Source: Pseudomonas fluorescens (GTDB lineage: Bacteria > Pseudomonadota > Gammaproteobacteria > Pseudomonadales > Pseudomonadaceae). From it: 64,000 bases of DNA. The translations under genes and the position numbers were made by a program. Below the pieces are notes generated by a model. It was given only the letters and a program-made list of their open reading frames with translations, did not search any database and was not told the origin of the DNA. Positions 1 through 7,988 of this stretch are shown in pieces. Location: assembly GCF_902497875.1 (NCBI RefSeq), contig NZ_CABVHY010000035.1, positions 19,551-83,550 on the forward strand, written 5' to 3'. The first letter of the stretch is position 1. The number at the start of each line of letters is the position of its first letter.

Positions 1-503
1 CCGAGGGCGGCGATCTGCCGGATGGCCTGGACTTCCTCGCGGCGTACCCGAACCTGCTGGTCTCGCGGACCTTCTCCAAGGCTTATGGCCTGGCTGCGCT
101 GCGTGTCGGCTATGGCTTATCCACAGCAGTGGTCGCCGATGTGCTGAACCGGGTTCGTCAGCCATTCAACGTCAACAGCCTGGCCCTGGCCGCGGCCTGT
201 GCCGCGCTGCAGGACGCCGAGTACCTGGCTGAAAGCCGGCGCTTGAACGAATCCGGCATGCAGCAGCTGGAAGCGGGCTTTCGCGAGTTGGGTCTGGGCT
301 GGATCCCCTCCAAAGGCAACTTCATTGCAGTCGATCTGGGGCGCATTGCCGCGCCGGTGTACCAGGGATTGCTGCGTGAGGGCGTGATCGTGCGTCCGGT
401 GGCTAACTACGGCATGCCGAATCACCTGCGCGTGACCATCGGTCTGCCAGCGGAAAACAGTCGCTTCCTCGAGGCGTTGGCCAAGGTTCTGGCTCGTGGT
501 TGA
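1..503 (+). CDS. hisC: Histidinol-phosphate aminotransferase, C-terminal part (partial at window edge)
   Basis: The reading frame is open from base 3 and ends at the TGA at 501-503; the start lies outside the window. The visible part is the C-terminal half of a fold-type I PLP aminotransferase. The stretch SRTFSKAYGLAALRVGYG carries the Schiff-base lysine (codon at 78-80) and the phosphate-binding arginine typical of HisC, which converts imidazole-acetol phosphate to histidinol phosphate. The position directly before tyrA-aroA is the aromatic biosynthesis cluster layout of Pseudomonas, where this HisC-type enzyme may also transaminate aromatic precursors. That second role is inferred from context. 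Confidence 0.9.
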   Translation, partial: EGGDLPDGLDFLAAYPNLLVSRTFSKAYGLAALRVGYGLSTAVVADVLNRVRQPFNVNSLALAAACAALQDAEYLAESRRLNESGMQQLEAGFRELGLGWIPSKGNFIAVDLGRIAAPVYQGLLREGVIVRPVANYGMPNHLRVTIGLPAENSRFLEALAKVLARG

Positions 504-2739
504 TGTCATTGCAACGCAACCTGCTGTGCCCATGATCGGTCGCCTGGTGGTGGTCGGTCTGGGTCTGATCGGCGGCTCCTTTGCCAAAGGCTTGCGCGAA
601 AGTGGCCTGTGCCGCGAAGTGGTGGGTGTCGATCTTGATCCGCAATCGCGCAAGCTGGCGGTCGAGCTGGGCGTGGTCGATCGTTGCGAAGAGGACCTGG
701 CGGTTGCTTGCCAGGGGGCTGAGGTGATTCAGCTGGCCGTGCCGATCCTGGCCATGGAGAAAATGCTCGCACGCTTGGCCGGCATGGATCTGGGGCAAGC
801 GATTCTGACCGATGTCGGCAGCGCCAAAGGCAATGTGGTGCGCGCGGCAACCGAGGCGTTCGGCGGTATGCCGGCGCGTTTCGTGCCGGGGCATCCGATT
901 GCCGGTTCCGAGCAGAGCGGGGTGGAAGCCTCCAATGCCGAGTTGTTCCGTCGCCATAAAGTGATTCTGACTCCGCTGGATCAGACCGATCCGGCCGCCC
1001 TGGCAGTGGTCGACCGGTTGTGGCGCGAATTGGGCGCCGATGTCGAGCACATGCAGGTCGAGCGTCACGACGAAGTATTAGCGGCGACCAGCCATTTGCC
1101 TCACTTGCTGGCCTTCGGTTTGGTCGACTCATTGGCCAAACGCAATGAAAATCTTGAGATCTTCCGTTACGCTGCGGGCGGTTTCCGCGATTTCACAAGA
1201 ATCGCCGGTAGCGACCCGGTCATGTGGCACGACATCTTCCTCGCCAATCGCGAAGCTGTCCTGCGCACACTCGATACATTTCGCAGCGACCTCGACGCCT
1301 TGCGCGACGCGGTCGATGCAGGGGATGGGCACCAATTGTTGGGCGTGTTCACTCGCGCCCGGGTTGCCCGCGAGCATTTCAGTAAAATCCTGGCCCGCCG
1401 GGCCTATGTGGACGCTATGAACTCCAACGACCTGATTTTCCTGGCACAACCTGGTGGCCGCCTGACTGGGCGGATTCGTGTACCGGGCGATAAATCGATT
1501 TCCCACCGTTCGATCATGCTCGGCTCTCTCGCTGAGGGCGTCACTGAAGTGGAAGGTTTCCTCGAGGGCGAAGACGCCCTGGCGACCTTGCAGGCTTTCC
1601 GTGACATGGGCGTAGTGATCGAAGGTCCGCACCACGGTCGCGTGACCATTCACGGCGTCGGCCTGCACGGCCTGAAACCCGCGCCAGGTCCGATCTATCT
1701 GGGCAATTCCGGTACCTCGATGCGTCTGCTGTCTGGCCTTTTGGCTGCGCAGAGCTTCGATAGCACCCTGACCGGTGACGCTTCGCTGTCCAAGCGCCCG
1801 ATGAACCGCGTGGCCAATCCGCTGCGCGAAATGGGTGCGGTCATCGAAACGGCGGCAGAGGGTCGTCCTCCGATGACCATTCGCGGTGGCAACACGCTCA
1901 AAGGCCTGACCTACACCATGCCGATGGCCAGCGCCCAGGTTAAATCCTGCCTGCTGTTGGCTGGCCTGTATGCCGAAGGCAAGACCACCGTGACCGAGCC
2001 GGCACCGACCCGCGACCATACCGAGCGTATGTTGCGTGGTTTCGGCTACCCGGTAACCGTTGAAGGCGCTACGGCTTCGGTCGAGTCCGGACACACACTG
2101 ACGGCGACCCACATTGAAGTCCCGGGGGATATTTCTTCCTCGGCGTTCTTCCTGGTCGCGGCGTCGATCGCCGAAGGCTCCGAGCTGGTGCTCGAGCACG
2201 TCGGCATCAACCCGACCCGTACCGGCGTCATCGACATCCTGCGTCTGATGGGCGCTGATATCACCCTGGAAAACCAGCGTGAAGTCGGCGGCGAGCCAGT
2301 GGCCGACCTGCGTGTGCGGGCGGCTAAACTGAAAGGGATCGAGATCCCGGAAGAGCTGGTCCCGCTGGCCATCGACGAATTCCCGGTACTGTTCGTGGCT
2401 GCCGCCTGTGCTGAAGGGCGCACGGTGCTGCGTGGCGCCGAAGAGCTGCGAGTCAAAGAGTCGGATCGTATCCAGGTCATGGCCGATGGCTTGCTGGCGC
2501 TGGGCGTCAAATGCGAACCGACCCCGGACGGCATCATCATCGACGGTGGCCAGATCGGCGGCGGTGAAGTGCATGGTCACGGCGATCACCGGATTGCCAT
2601 GGCCTTCAGCGTTGCTTCGCTGCGCGCCAATGCGCCGATCCGCATCCATGACTGCGCCAACGTCGCGACTTCCTTCCCGAACTTCCTCGCGCTGTGCGCG
2701 CAGGTTGGCATCCGCGTTGTGCAAGAGGCCCAGTCGTGA
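496..2739 (+). CDS. tyrA-aroA: Fused prephenate dehydrogenase / 3-phosphoshikimate 1-carboxyvinyltransferase (TyrA-AroA)
   Basis: This is one 747-residue chain carrying two enzymes. The first ~300 residues are a TyrA-type dehydrogenase with the NAD(P) motif GLGLIGGSFAKGL near residue 19 and GHPIAGSEQSGVEAS further on. From about residue 308 (ATG at 1417, MNSNDLIF) the rest is EPSP synthase, with PGDKSISHRS, LGNSGTSMRLL, GDASLSKRPM and the catalytic RVKESDRI. These EPSPS motifs resemble the Bacillus/CP4 (class II) type more than E. coli AroA. The GTG at 496 overlaps the hisC stop by 8 bases; the ATG at 532, closer to the nucleotide-binding fold, is an alternative start. The fusion is known in Pseudomonas and links tyrosine synthesis to the shikimate pathway. 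The stop overlaps the cmk start (ATGA arrangement), so translation is probably coupled. Confidence 0.95.
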   Translation: MVDVIATQPAVPMIGRLVVVGLGLIGGSFAKGLRESGLCREVVGVDLDPQSRKLAVELGVVDRCEEDLAVACQGAEVIQLAVPILAMEKMLARLAGMDLGQAILTDVGSAKGNVVRAATEAFGGMPARFVPGHPIAGSEQSGVEASNAELFRRHKVILTPLDQTDPAALAVVDRLWRELGADVEHMQVERHDEVLAATSHLPHLLAFGLVDSLAKRNENLEIFRYAAGGFRDFTRIAGSDPVMWHDIFLANREAVLRTLDTFRSDLDALRDAVDAGDGHQLLGVFTRARVAREHFSKILARRAYVDAMNSNDLIFLAQPGGRLTGRIRVPGDKSISHRSIMLGSLAEGVTEVEGFLEGEDALATLQAFRDMGVVIEGPHHGRVTIHGVGLHGLKPAPGPIYLGNSGTSMRLLSGLLAAQSFDSTLTGDASLSKRPMNRVANPLREMGAVIETAAEGRPPMTIRGGNTLKGLTYTMPMASAQVKSCLLLAGLYAEGKTTVTEPAPTRDHTERMLRGFGYPVTVEGATASVESGHTLTATHIEVPGDISSSAFFLVAASIAEGSELVLEHVGINPTRTGVIDILRLMGADITLENQREVGGEPVADLRVRAAKLKGIEIPEELVPLAIDEFPVLFVAAACAEGRTVLRGAEELRVKESDRIQVMADGLLALGVKCEPTPDGIIIDGGQIGGGEVHGHGDHRIAMAFSVASLRANAPIRIHDCANVATSFPNFLALCAQVGIRVVQEAQS

Positions 2740-3425
2740 TGATCAAGGCACCCGTCATTACCATCGATGGGCCGAGCGGTTCAGGCAAAGGCACCATCGC
2801 CGGTATCCTGGCCAAGCGCCTGGGCTGGTGCTTGCTGGATTCCGGCGCGTTGTACCGCTTGCTGGCCTTTGCTGCGCGTAATCACGGGGTCGACCTGACC
2901 AATGAAGAATCACTGAAGTTGCTCGCCGCTCATCTCGACGTGCAGTTCGTCGCGGCGACCGACGGTCATCCGCAGCGAATCATCCTCGAAGGCGACGATG
3001 TCACCGACGACCTGCGCAACGAGCAAGTCGGCGCCTGGGCTTCCCAGGTCGCCGCGCTGCCGGCGGTACGGGACGCCTTGCTGCAGCGCCAGCGGGCGTT
3101 TCAGGAACTTCCGGGGCTGGTGGCGGATGGTCGGGACATGGGTACGGTGGTGTTCCCCGACGCACCGCTGAAGATCTTTCTGACCGCCAGTGCCGAGGAG
3201 CGTGCTCGTCGTCGTTACTTGCAGTTGAAGGCTATGGGCGATGATGTTAGTCTGTCGAGTCTGCTAGATGAGATACGTGCACGCGATGAGCGTGACACCC
3301 AGCGAGCGGTAGCCCCGCTCAAGCCGGCGGCTGACGCCATACAGCTGGATTCCACGGAATTGTCCATCGAGCAGGTGTTGCAACGCATCATGAGCGAGAT
3401 CGCCATTCGCGATATCGCCGGATGA
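2739..3425 (+). CDS. cmk: Cytidylate kinase
   Basis: A 228-residue protein that phosphorylates CMP and dCMP to the diphosphates. The P-loop GPSGSGKGT lies close to the N-terminus (MIKAPVITIDGPSGSGKGTI), followed by LDSGALYR and VADGRDMGTVVFPDAPLKIF, all typical of bacterial Cmk; length fits the family. The ATG at 2739 shares its A with the tyrA-aroA stop; the longer in-frame start at 2694 lies inside the upstream gene and is unlikely. It lies in the usual aroA-cmk-rpsA order. A GC-rich hairpin with a T-rich tail follows, separating it from rpsA. Confidence 0.96.
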   Translation: MIKAPVITIDGPSGSGKGTIAGILAKRLGWCLLDSGALYRLLAFAARNHGVDLTNEESLKLLAAHLDVQFVAATDGHPQRIILEGDDVTDDLRNEQVGAWASQVAALPAVRDALLQRQRAFQELPGLVADGRDMGTVVFPDAPLKIFLTASAEERARRRYLQLKAMGDDVSLSSLLDEIRARDERDTQRAVAPLKPAADAIQLDSTELSIEQVLQRIMSEIAIRDIAG

Positions 3426-3433
3426 CCCAGAAA

Positions 3434-3474
3434 TTCCGCAGGGGACTCCAGGCATAGTCCTGCGGCTTTTCTTT
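3434..3474 (+). terminator. Rho-independent terminator after cmk
   Basis: An inverted repeat with arms CCGCAGGGGACT and AGTCCTGCGG, separated by a short loop, is followed by CTTTTCTTTT. It begins about ten bases after the cmk stop. rpsA probably has its own promoter in the next ~80 bases, though I do not see a clear one. Confidence 0.7.
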
Positions 3475-3548
3475 TATATGAACGTAACCCACATCGTCTG
3501 GGATGTGGCAGATGGGCGTATTCTTCGCCCTTATCAACAGGAATTAAA

Positions 3549-5243
3549 ATGAGCGAAAGCTTTGCAGAACTCTTTGAAGAAAGCCTAAAAACCCTGAACC
3601 TTCAGGCTGGCTCCATCATCACCGCAGTCATCGTTGATATCGATTACCAAGCTGGTTGGGTAACCGTTCACGCTGGTTTGAAGTCTGAAGGCCTCATCCC
3701 GCTGGAACAGTTCCACAACGACGCTGGCGAACTGAACATCAACATTGGTGATGAAGTTCACGTTGCGCTGGACGCGGTCGAAGACGGCTTTGGCGAAACC
3801 AAACTGTCCCGTGAAAAAGCCAAGCGCGCTGAATGCTGGATTGTTCTGGAAGCAGCCTTCGCAGCCGAAGAAGTGGTCAAGGGCGTTATCAACGGTAAGG
3901 TTAAAGGCGGCTTCACTGTCGACGTTAACGGCATCCGTGCGTTCCTGCCAGGTTCTCTGGTTGACGTCCGTCCAGTGCGCGACACCACGCACCTGGAAGG
4001 CAAAGAGCTCGAGTTCAAGGTCATCAAGCTCGACCAGAAACGCAACAACGTTGTCGTTTCCCGTCGCAGCGTCCTCGAAGCCGAGAACTCCGCCGAGCGT
4101 GAAGCTCTGCTGGAATCCTTGCAGGAAGGTCAGCAAGTCAAAGGTATCGTCAAAAACCTCACCGATTACGGCGCATTCGTCGATCTGGGTGGCGTCGATG
4201 GCCTGCTGCACATTACCGACATGGCTTGGAAGCGTATCAAGCATCCTTCCGAAATCGTCAACGTTGGCGACGAGATCGATGTCAAGGTTCTGAAGTACGA
4301 TCGCGAGCGCAATCGTGTTTCCCTGGGCTTGAAGCAGCTGGGCGAAGATCCATGGGTCGCTATCAAAGCTCGTTACCCGGAAAGCACTCGCGTTACCGCG
4401 CGTGTAACCAACCTGACCGACTACGGCTGCTTCGCTGAGCTGGAAGAAGGCGTGGAAGGCCTGGTACACGTTTCCGAAATGGACTGGACCAACAAGAACA
4501 TCCACCCTTCGAAAGTCGTACAAGTCGGCGACGAAGTGGAAGTTATGGTTCTGGACATCGACGAAGAGCGTCGTCGTATCTCCCTCGGCATCAAGCAGTG
4601 CAAATCTAACCCATGGGAAGATTTCTCTGGCCAGTTCAACAAGGGCGATAAAATCTCCGGCACCATCAAGTCGATCACCGATTTCGGTATCTTCATTGGT
4701 CTGGACGGCGGCATCGACGGCCTGGTTCACCTGTCCGACATCTCCTGGAACGAAGTGGGCGAAGAAGCCGTTCGCCGCTTCAAGAAGGGCGACGAGCTGG
4801 ACACCGTTATCCTGTCGGTTGACCCAGAGCGCGAGCGCATCTCCCTGGGTATCAAGCAACTGGAAAGCGATCCGTTCTCCGAGTACGTTCAAGAGAACGA
4901 CAAAGGCGCAATCGTTAAAGGCATCGTGAAGGAAGTTGACGCTAAAGGCGCCATCATCACTCTGGCCGACGATATCGAAGCGACTCTGAAAGCCTCCGAA
5001 ATCAGCCGTGACCGCGTTGAAGACGCGCGCAACGTTCTGAAAGAAGGCCAGGAAGTAGAAGCCAAGATCATCAGCGTTGACCGCAAGAGCCGCGTAATCC
5101 AGCTCTCGATCAAGTCGAAAGACGATGCTGAAGAGAAAGAAGCAATCCAGAGCCTGCGCGACAAGCCAGCGACTTCGGAAATTGCTGCTGGTCCTACCAC
5201 TCTGGGCGACCTGTTGCGTGCACAAATGGAAAAACAGAACTAA
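3549..5243 (+). CDS. rpsA: 30S ribosomal protein S1
   Basis: A 564-residue acidic protein made of six consecutive S1 (OB-fold) RNA-binding repeats; recurring blocks such as VKNLTDYGAFVDLGGVDGLLH, VTNLTDYGCFAELEEGVEGLVH and IKSITDFGIFIGLDGGIDGLVH mark repeats 3 to 5. S1 binds mRNA to the 30S subunit and is needed to start translation on many messages. Length and N-terminus (MSESFAELFEESLKTL) match gammaproteobacterial S1. It sits between cmk and ihfB as in other pseudomonads. Codon use is strongly biased to the highly expressed pattern compared with neighbours. A long open frame on the opposite strand here is a by-product of that bias. Confidence 0.98.
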   Translation: MSESFAELFEESLKTLNLQAGSIITAVIVDIDYQAGWVTVHAGLKSEGLIPLEQFHNDAGELNINIGDEVHVALDAVEDGFGETKLSREKAKRAECWIVLEAAFAAEEVVKGVINGKVKGGFTVDVNGIRAFLPGSLVDVRPVRDTTHLEGKELEFKVIKLDQKRNNVVVSRRSVLEAENSAEREALLESLQEGQQVKGIVKNLTDYGAFVDLGGVDGLLHITDMAWKRIKHPSEIVNVGDEIDVKVLKYDRERNRVSLGLKQLGEDPWVAIKARYPESTRVTARVTNLTDYGCFAELEEGVEGLVHVSEMDWTNKNIHPSKVVQVGDEVEVMVLDIDEERRRISLGIKQCKSNPWEDFSGQFNKGDKISGTIKSITDFGIFIGLDGGIDGLVHLSDISWNEVGEEAVRRFKKGDELDTVILSVDPERERISLGIKQLESDPFSEYVQENDKGAIVKGIVKEVDAKGAIITLADDIEATLKASEISRDRVEDARNVLKEGQEVEAKIISVDRKSRVIQLSIKSKDDAEEKEAIQSLRDKPATSEIAAGPTTLGDLLRAQMEKQN

Positions 5244-5260
5244 GTTCTGTCAGACCATAG

Positions 5261-5290
5261 AAAAAGGGCGACTTCGGTCGCCCTTTTTTG
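5261..5290 (+). terminator. Rho-independent terminator after rpsA
   Basis: AAAAAGGGCGAC TTCG GTCGCCCTTTTTT forms a strong stem with a UUCG tetraloop and a T tail, 18 bases after the rpsA stop. Confidence 0.95.
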
Positions 5291-5329
5291 TGCCTGGGAT
5301 TTGAGCAATCACAGGTCTACACAAGACCC

Positions 5330-5371
5330 GTAGCTGCCGCAGGTTCGACCGCCGATCTTTTGATCTTTCGA
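5330..5371 (+). repeat. Decayed single REP element
   Basis: GTAGCTGCCGCAGG followed by CGATCTTTTGATCTTTCG is a degraded, internally altered copy of the REP unit seen intact at several later places in the window (GTAGGAGCTGCCG...GCTGCGATCTTTT). No inverted partner is seen, unlike the later pairs. Confidence 0.6.
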
Positions 5372-5480
5372 GGTCTCGCCCAATGCGCCTGCAAACTGAT
5401 CAATCGCCTATTCGGGGTTTAGGCTAGGCTTTGGCTTGGTATGCATTGAAGTAGGGTTCGCACCCTGCCTAAGGAGCGGA

Positions 5481-5762
5481 ATGAACAAGCTCATTTTCAT
5501 AATGGCAGTGCTGGTTCTGACGGGCTGTACAACGAACACCAAAGCCCACGTGGTACGTGGGGTTAGCGGTATAGAGATCGACTGCTCAGGGCTCGGCTCG
5601 GGCTGGGAGAAATGCTACAAGCGAGCGGATCGTGAGTGTAAATTGCAGGGTTACAAAGTTATCACCAGGTCCAGCGATGTCAAAGAGAGCGCCGAGGACT
5701 ACCCCTTTGGCTGGAATCCAGCCGGCTATCTCACACGCAACATGCTGGTTGTCTGCAGATGA
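5481..5762 (+). CDS. Small lipoprotein of unknown function
   Basis: A 93-residue protein starting MNKLIFIMAVLVLTGCTTN, a lipoprotein signal peptide with lipobox LTGC, so Cys16 should be lipidated and the protein membrane-anchored. The mature part has several cysteines (DCSGLGSGWEKCYKRADRECK and a C-terminal VVCR), suggesting disulfides in the periplasm. AAGGAG at 5471-5476 supports the ATG at 5481 over the longer frame from 5436. It stands alone between the rpsA terminator and ihfB. I do not recognise a named family. Confidence 0.8.
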   Translation: MNKLIFIMAVLVLTGCTTNTKAHVVRGVSGIEIDCSGLGSGWEKCYKRADRECKLQGYKVITRSSDVKESAEDYPFGWNPAGYLTRNMLVVCR

Positions 5763-5954
5763 GCGGCGAACATTCCGTGCTGCCTGAATCCAGTGCCAAA
5801 AACTTTTTGCTTCGAAAAATGTCACTACTCCTTGCCTGCGCGTGGTATCTCAAGCGCTGTGTAGATAAGTCAATACACGGGCTGTTCAAAATCCTTCGGG
5901 CATGCTAAAACCTTTGAAGCGCTGATCTAGCTGCTTGAAAAAGAAGGGAAAAAT

Positions 5955-6251
5955 ATGACGAAGTCGGAGTTGATCGAACGAATTGTCACCCATCAAGGGC
6001 TGCTCTCATCCAAGGATGTGGAGCTGGCCATCAAGACCATGCTCGAGCAAATGTCCCAGTGCCTGGCTACCGGTGATCGCATCGAGATCCGTGGCTTTGG
6101 CAGCTTCTCCCTGCATTACCGCGCACCTCGCGTAGGTCGTAACCCAAAGACTGGTCAGTCTGTCAGTCTGGATGGGAAATTCGTTCCTCATTTCAAGCCG
6201 GGTAAAGAGCTTAGGGATCGGGTGAATGAAGACGAGGAGGAGGGGATTTGA
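5955..6251 (+). CDS. ihfB: Integration host factor subunit beta
   Basis: A 98-residue HU/IHF-family DNA-bending protein. It has the family fold throughout, with EIRGFGSFSLHYR and the DNA-intercalating arm GRNPKTGQ, whose proline wedges into the minor groove; the acidic C-terminus (NEDEEEGI) is typical of IhfB. With IHF-alpha it shapes promoters, recombination sites and IS-related events. The start is preceded by AAGAAGGG at 5941-5948. The location directly upstream of the O-antigen region is a well-known landmark in Pseudomonas chromosomes. Confidence 0.96.
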   Translation: MTKSELIERIVTHQGLLSSKDVELAIKTMLEQMSQCLATGDRIEIRGFGSFSLHYRAPRVGRNPKTGQSVSLDGKFVPHFKPGKELRDRVNEDEEEGI

Positions 6252-6275
6252 TAGCGCCAGTTCAAGGAGCAATTG

Positions 6276-6515
6276 ATGCGTAGTCTGAAGCGCGTTCTCC
6301 TCGTGGTAGCAGTTCTGTTGCTAGTGCTGGCGATTCTGGCTTTTGTGCTCGAGAACCAGCAATCGGTATCCTTGCTGTTCCTGGGCTTGGCCGGGCCTCA
6401 ATTGCCGGTATCGGTTGTGGTCGTCGTTGCGTTGCTGACAGGCATGCTGATCGGGCCCTTGATTGGCTGGTTAGTCAGTCGTACCGTAAGAGCGCGGCGC
6501 AGACACTCGGTCTGA
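6276..6515 (+). CDS. LapA-domain (DUF1049) inner-membrane protein
   Basis: A 79-residue protein with two hydrophobic helices: VLLVVAVLLLVLAILAFVL near the N-terminus and SVVVVVALLTGMLIGPLIGWL in the second half, ending in a basic tail (RTVRARRRHSV). This matches LapA/YciS-type proteins linked with lipopolysaccharide assembly. ATG 6276 is preferred over TTG 6273 because AAGGAG lies at 6264-6269. The gap from the ihfB stop is only 24 bases, so the two are probably co-transcribed. It is not related to the giant adhesin also called LapA. Confidence 0.85.
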   Translation: MRSLKRVLLVVAVLLLVLAILAFVLENQQSVSLLFLGLAGPQLPVSVVVVVALLTGMLIGPLIGWLVSRTVRARRRHSV

Positions 6516-6753
6516 TTCCAGTAAGGGCCGGGTTCAGATCAGATTTTCACGCGTTGCTTGTCTATATCCGTTAGTAAATCCGTCTTTAAACTGTAAAATG
6601 TTGCGCCCGTCCGAGAGCTCGGAGATGCCATGGAGTGTTTTGACTTGGCACGGACTGGAGATAGGCTACGGTTGATGCAGTAGCCTTTGCATTCATGGAT
6701 TAGACGGCGCTCGATACAGAGCACTTTCAGCAACTCAAGGGTATGGTCCTCGC

Positions 6754-7830
6754 GTGAAAATTCTAGTTACCGGCGGTGCCGGATTTATTGGTTCTGCAGT
6801 CATTCGCCACATCATCTCCAATACCGCAGATTCTGTAGTAAATCTGGATAAGCTTACCTACGCCGGTAATCTTGAGTCTGTAGCAGAAGCGGCTCAGAGT
6901 GAGCGTTATGTGTTCGAGCGCGTGGATATCTGCGATCGCGAACAAGTGGATCGCGTCCTGCGTGAACACCAGCCCGATACGATCATGCACCTGGCGGCTG
7001 AGTCCCACGTAGATCGCTCGATCTCCGGCCCTTCCGAGTTCATCCAGACCAACATCATCGGCACTTATACCTTGCTGGAAGCCGCTCGCCACTACTGGAG
7101 TGCTCTGGAAGACGAGCATAAAGCCGGCTTCCGCTTCCACCATATTTCTACCGACGAAGTGTACGGTGACCTTGAGGGGCCGGAAGACCTCTTCACTGAA
7201 ACCACACCCTACCAGCCAAGCTCGCCGTACTCTGCCAGCAAGGCCAGTTCCGATCACCTGGTTCGTGCCTGGAGCCGCACATACGGCTTGCCGACCCTGG
7301 TCACCAATTGCTCGAACAACTACGGCCCATGCCATTTCCCTGAGAAGTTGATCCCGTTGATCATTCTCAATGCGCTGGAAGGCAAGCCACTGCCGGTCTA
7401 CGGTAAAGGCAATCAGGTTCGTGATTGGCTCTACGTTGAAGACCACGCCCGCGCTTTGTACAAAGTTATGACCGAAGGTGTTATCGGCGAGACGTACAAC
7501 ATCGGTGGCCATAACGAAAAGCAAAACATCGAAGTGGTGCAGGCCCTTTGTGCGCTGCTCGACGAACTGTGTCCAGACTCCGCTCATCGTCCACATGCCA
7601 GCCTGATCACCTACGTTCCGGACCGTCCTGGTCACGACCAGCGTTACGCTATCGACGCCAGCAAAATTCAAAGCGAGCTGGGTTGGGTGCCGGAAGAAAC
7701 CTTTGAGACGGGTATCCGCAAAACCGTCGAGTGGTACCTCGAAAATACCGAGTGGGTTGCCCGTGTGAAGAGCGGCAGCTACCAGCAGTGGATCGACCAG
7801 AACTACGTGGGTCGTTCGGGCAAGGCATGA
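6754..7830 (+). CDS. rfbB: dTDP-glucose 4,6-dehydratase
   Basis: A 358-residue extended SDR that converts dTDP-glucose to dTDP-4-keto-6-deoxyglucose. Visible motifs are the Rossmann GGAGFIGS at residues 8-15, HLAAESHVDRSI, STDEVYGDL with the active-site Asp-Glu pair, and YSASKASSDHLVRAW with the catalytic Tyr-Lys. The start is a GTG. It opens the O-antigen cluster after a 238-base intergenic region with no clear repeats. Its stop overlaps the ATG of the rfbD remnant, the remains of the usual rfbBD coupling. The product here probably feeds the WecE-type aminotransferase instead of rhamnose synthesis. Confidence 0.96.
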   Translation: MKILVTGGAGFIGSAVIRHIISNTADSVVNLDKLTYAGNLESVAEAAQSERYVFERVDICDREQVDRVLREHQPDTIMHLAAESHVDRSISGPSEFIQTNIIGTYTLLEAARHYWSALEDEHKAGFRFHHISTDEVYGDLEGPEDLFTETTPYQPSSPYSASKASSDHLVRAWSRTYGLPTLVTNCSNNYGPCHFPEKLIPLIILNALEGKPLPVYGKGNQVRDWLYVEDHARALYKVMTEGVIGETYNIGGHNEKQNIEVVQALCALLDELCPDSAHRPHASLITYVPDRPGHDQRYAIDASKIQSELGWVPEETFETGIRKTVEWYLENTEWVARVKSGSYQQWIDQNYVGRSGKA

Positions 7831-7961
7831 AAATCCTTCTGCTGGGAAAGAGCAGTCAGTTGGGTTGGGAACCGCAGCGCTCCCTGGCTCAGTTTGGCGA
7901 ATTGATTGCCGTGGATCGCCACGTAGGCGATGGCTTTTGTGTTGATCTTGCAGGTTCATAA
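7827..7961 (+). pseudogene. rfbD: Truncated dTDP-4-dehydrorhamnose reductase (rfbD) N-terminal remnant
   Basis: A 44-codon open frame beginning MKILLLGKSSQLGWEPQRSL and continuing AQFGELIAVDRHVG matches the first ~40 residues of RfbD/RmlD (usual length near 300), with the start of the nucleotide-binding region. It then runs into GDGFCVDLAGS and a stop. No later part of rfbD is seen in any frame before the wzz gene 27 bases on. It keeps the overlap with rfbB, so the frame was truncated by deletion or replacement. The product cannot be an active reductase. Confidence 0.85.
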
Positions 7962-7988
7962 TGTTTTCTATTTCAAGGGCTTTAGGAT

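Noticed and set aside
1129..2724. 531-residue minus-strand frame across tyrA-aroA
   Set aside because: Antisense shadow of a GC-rich gene; the translation is low-complexity and has no family motifs.
3585..5225. 546-residue open frame on the minus strand across rpsA
   Set aside because: It is the mirror of the strongly biased rpsA codons, has no ribosome site or recognisable domain, and the plus-strand S1 repeats are unambiguous.
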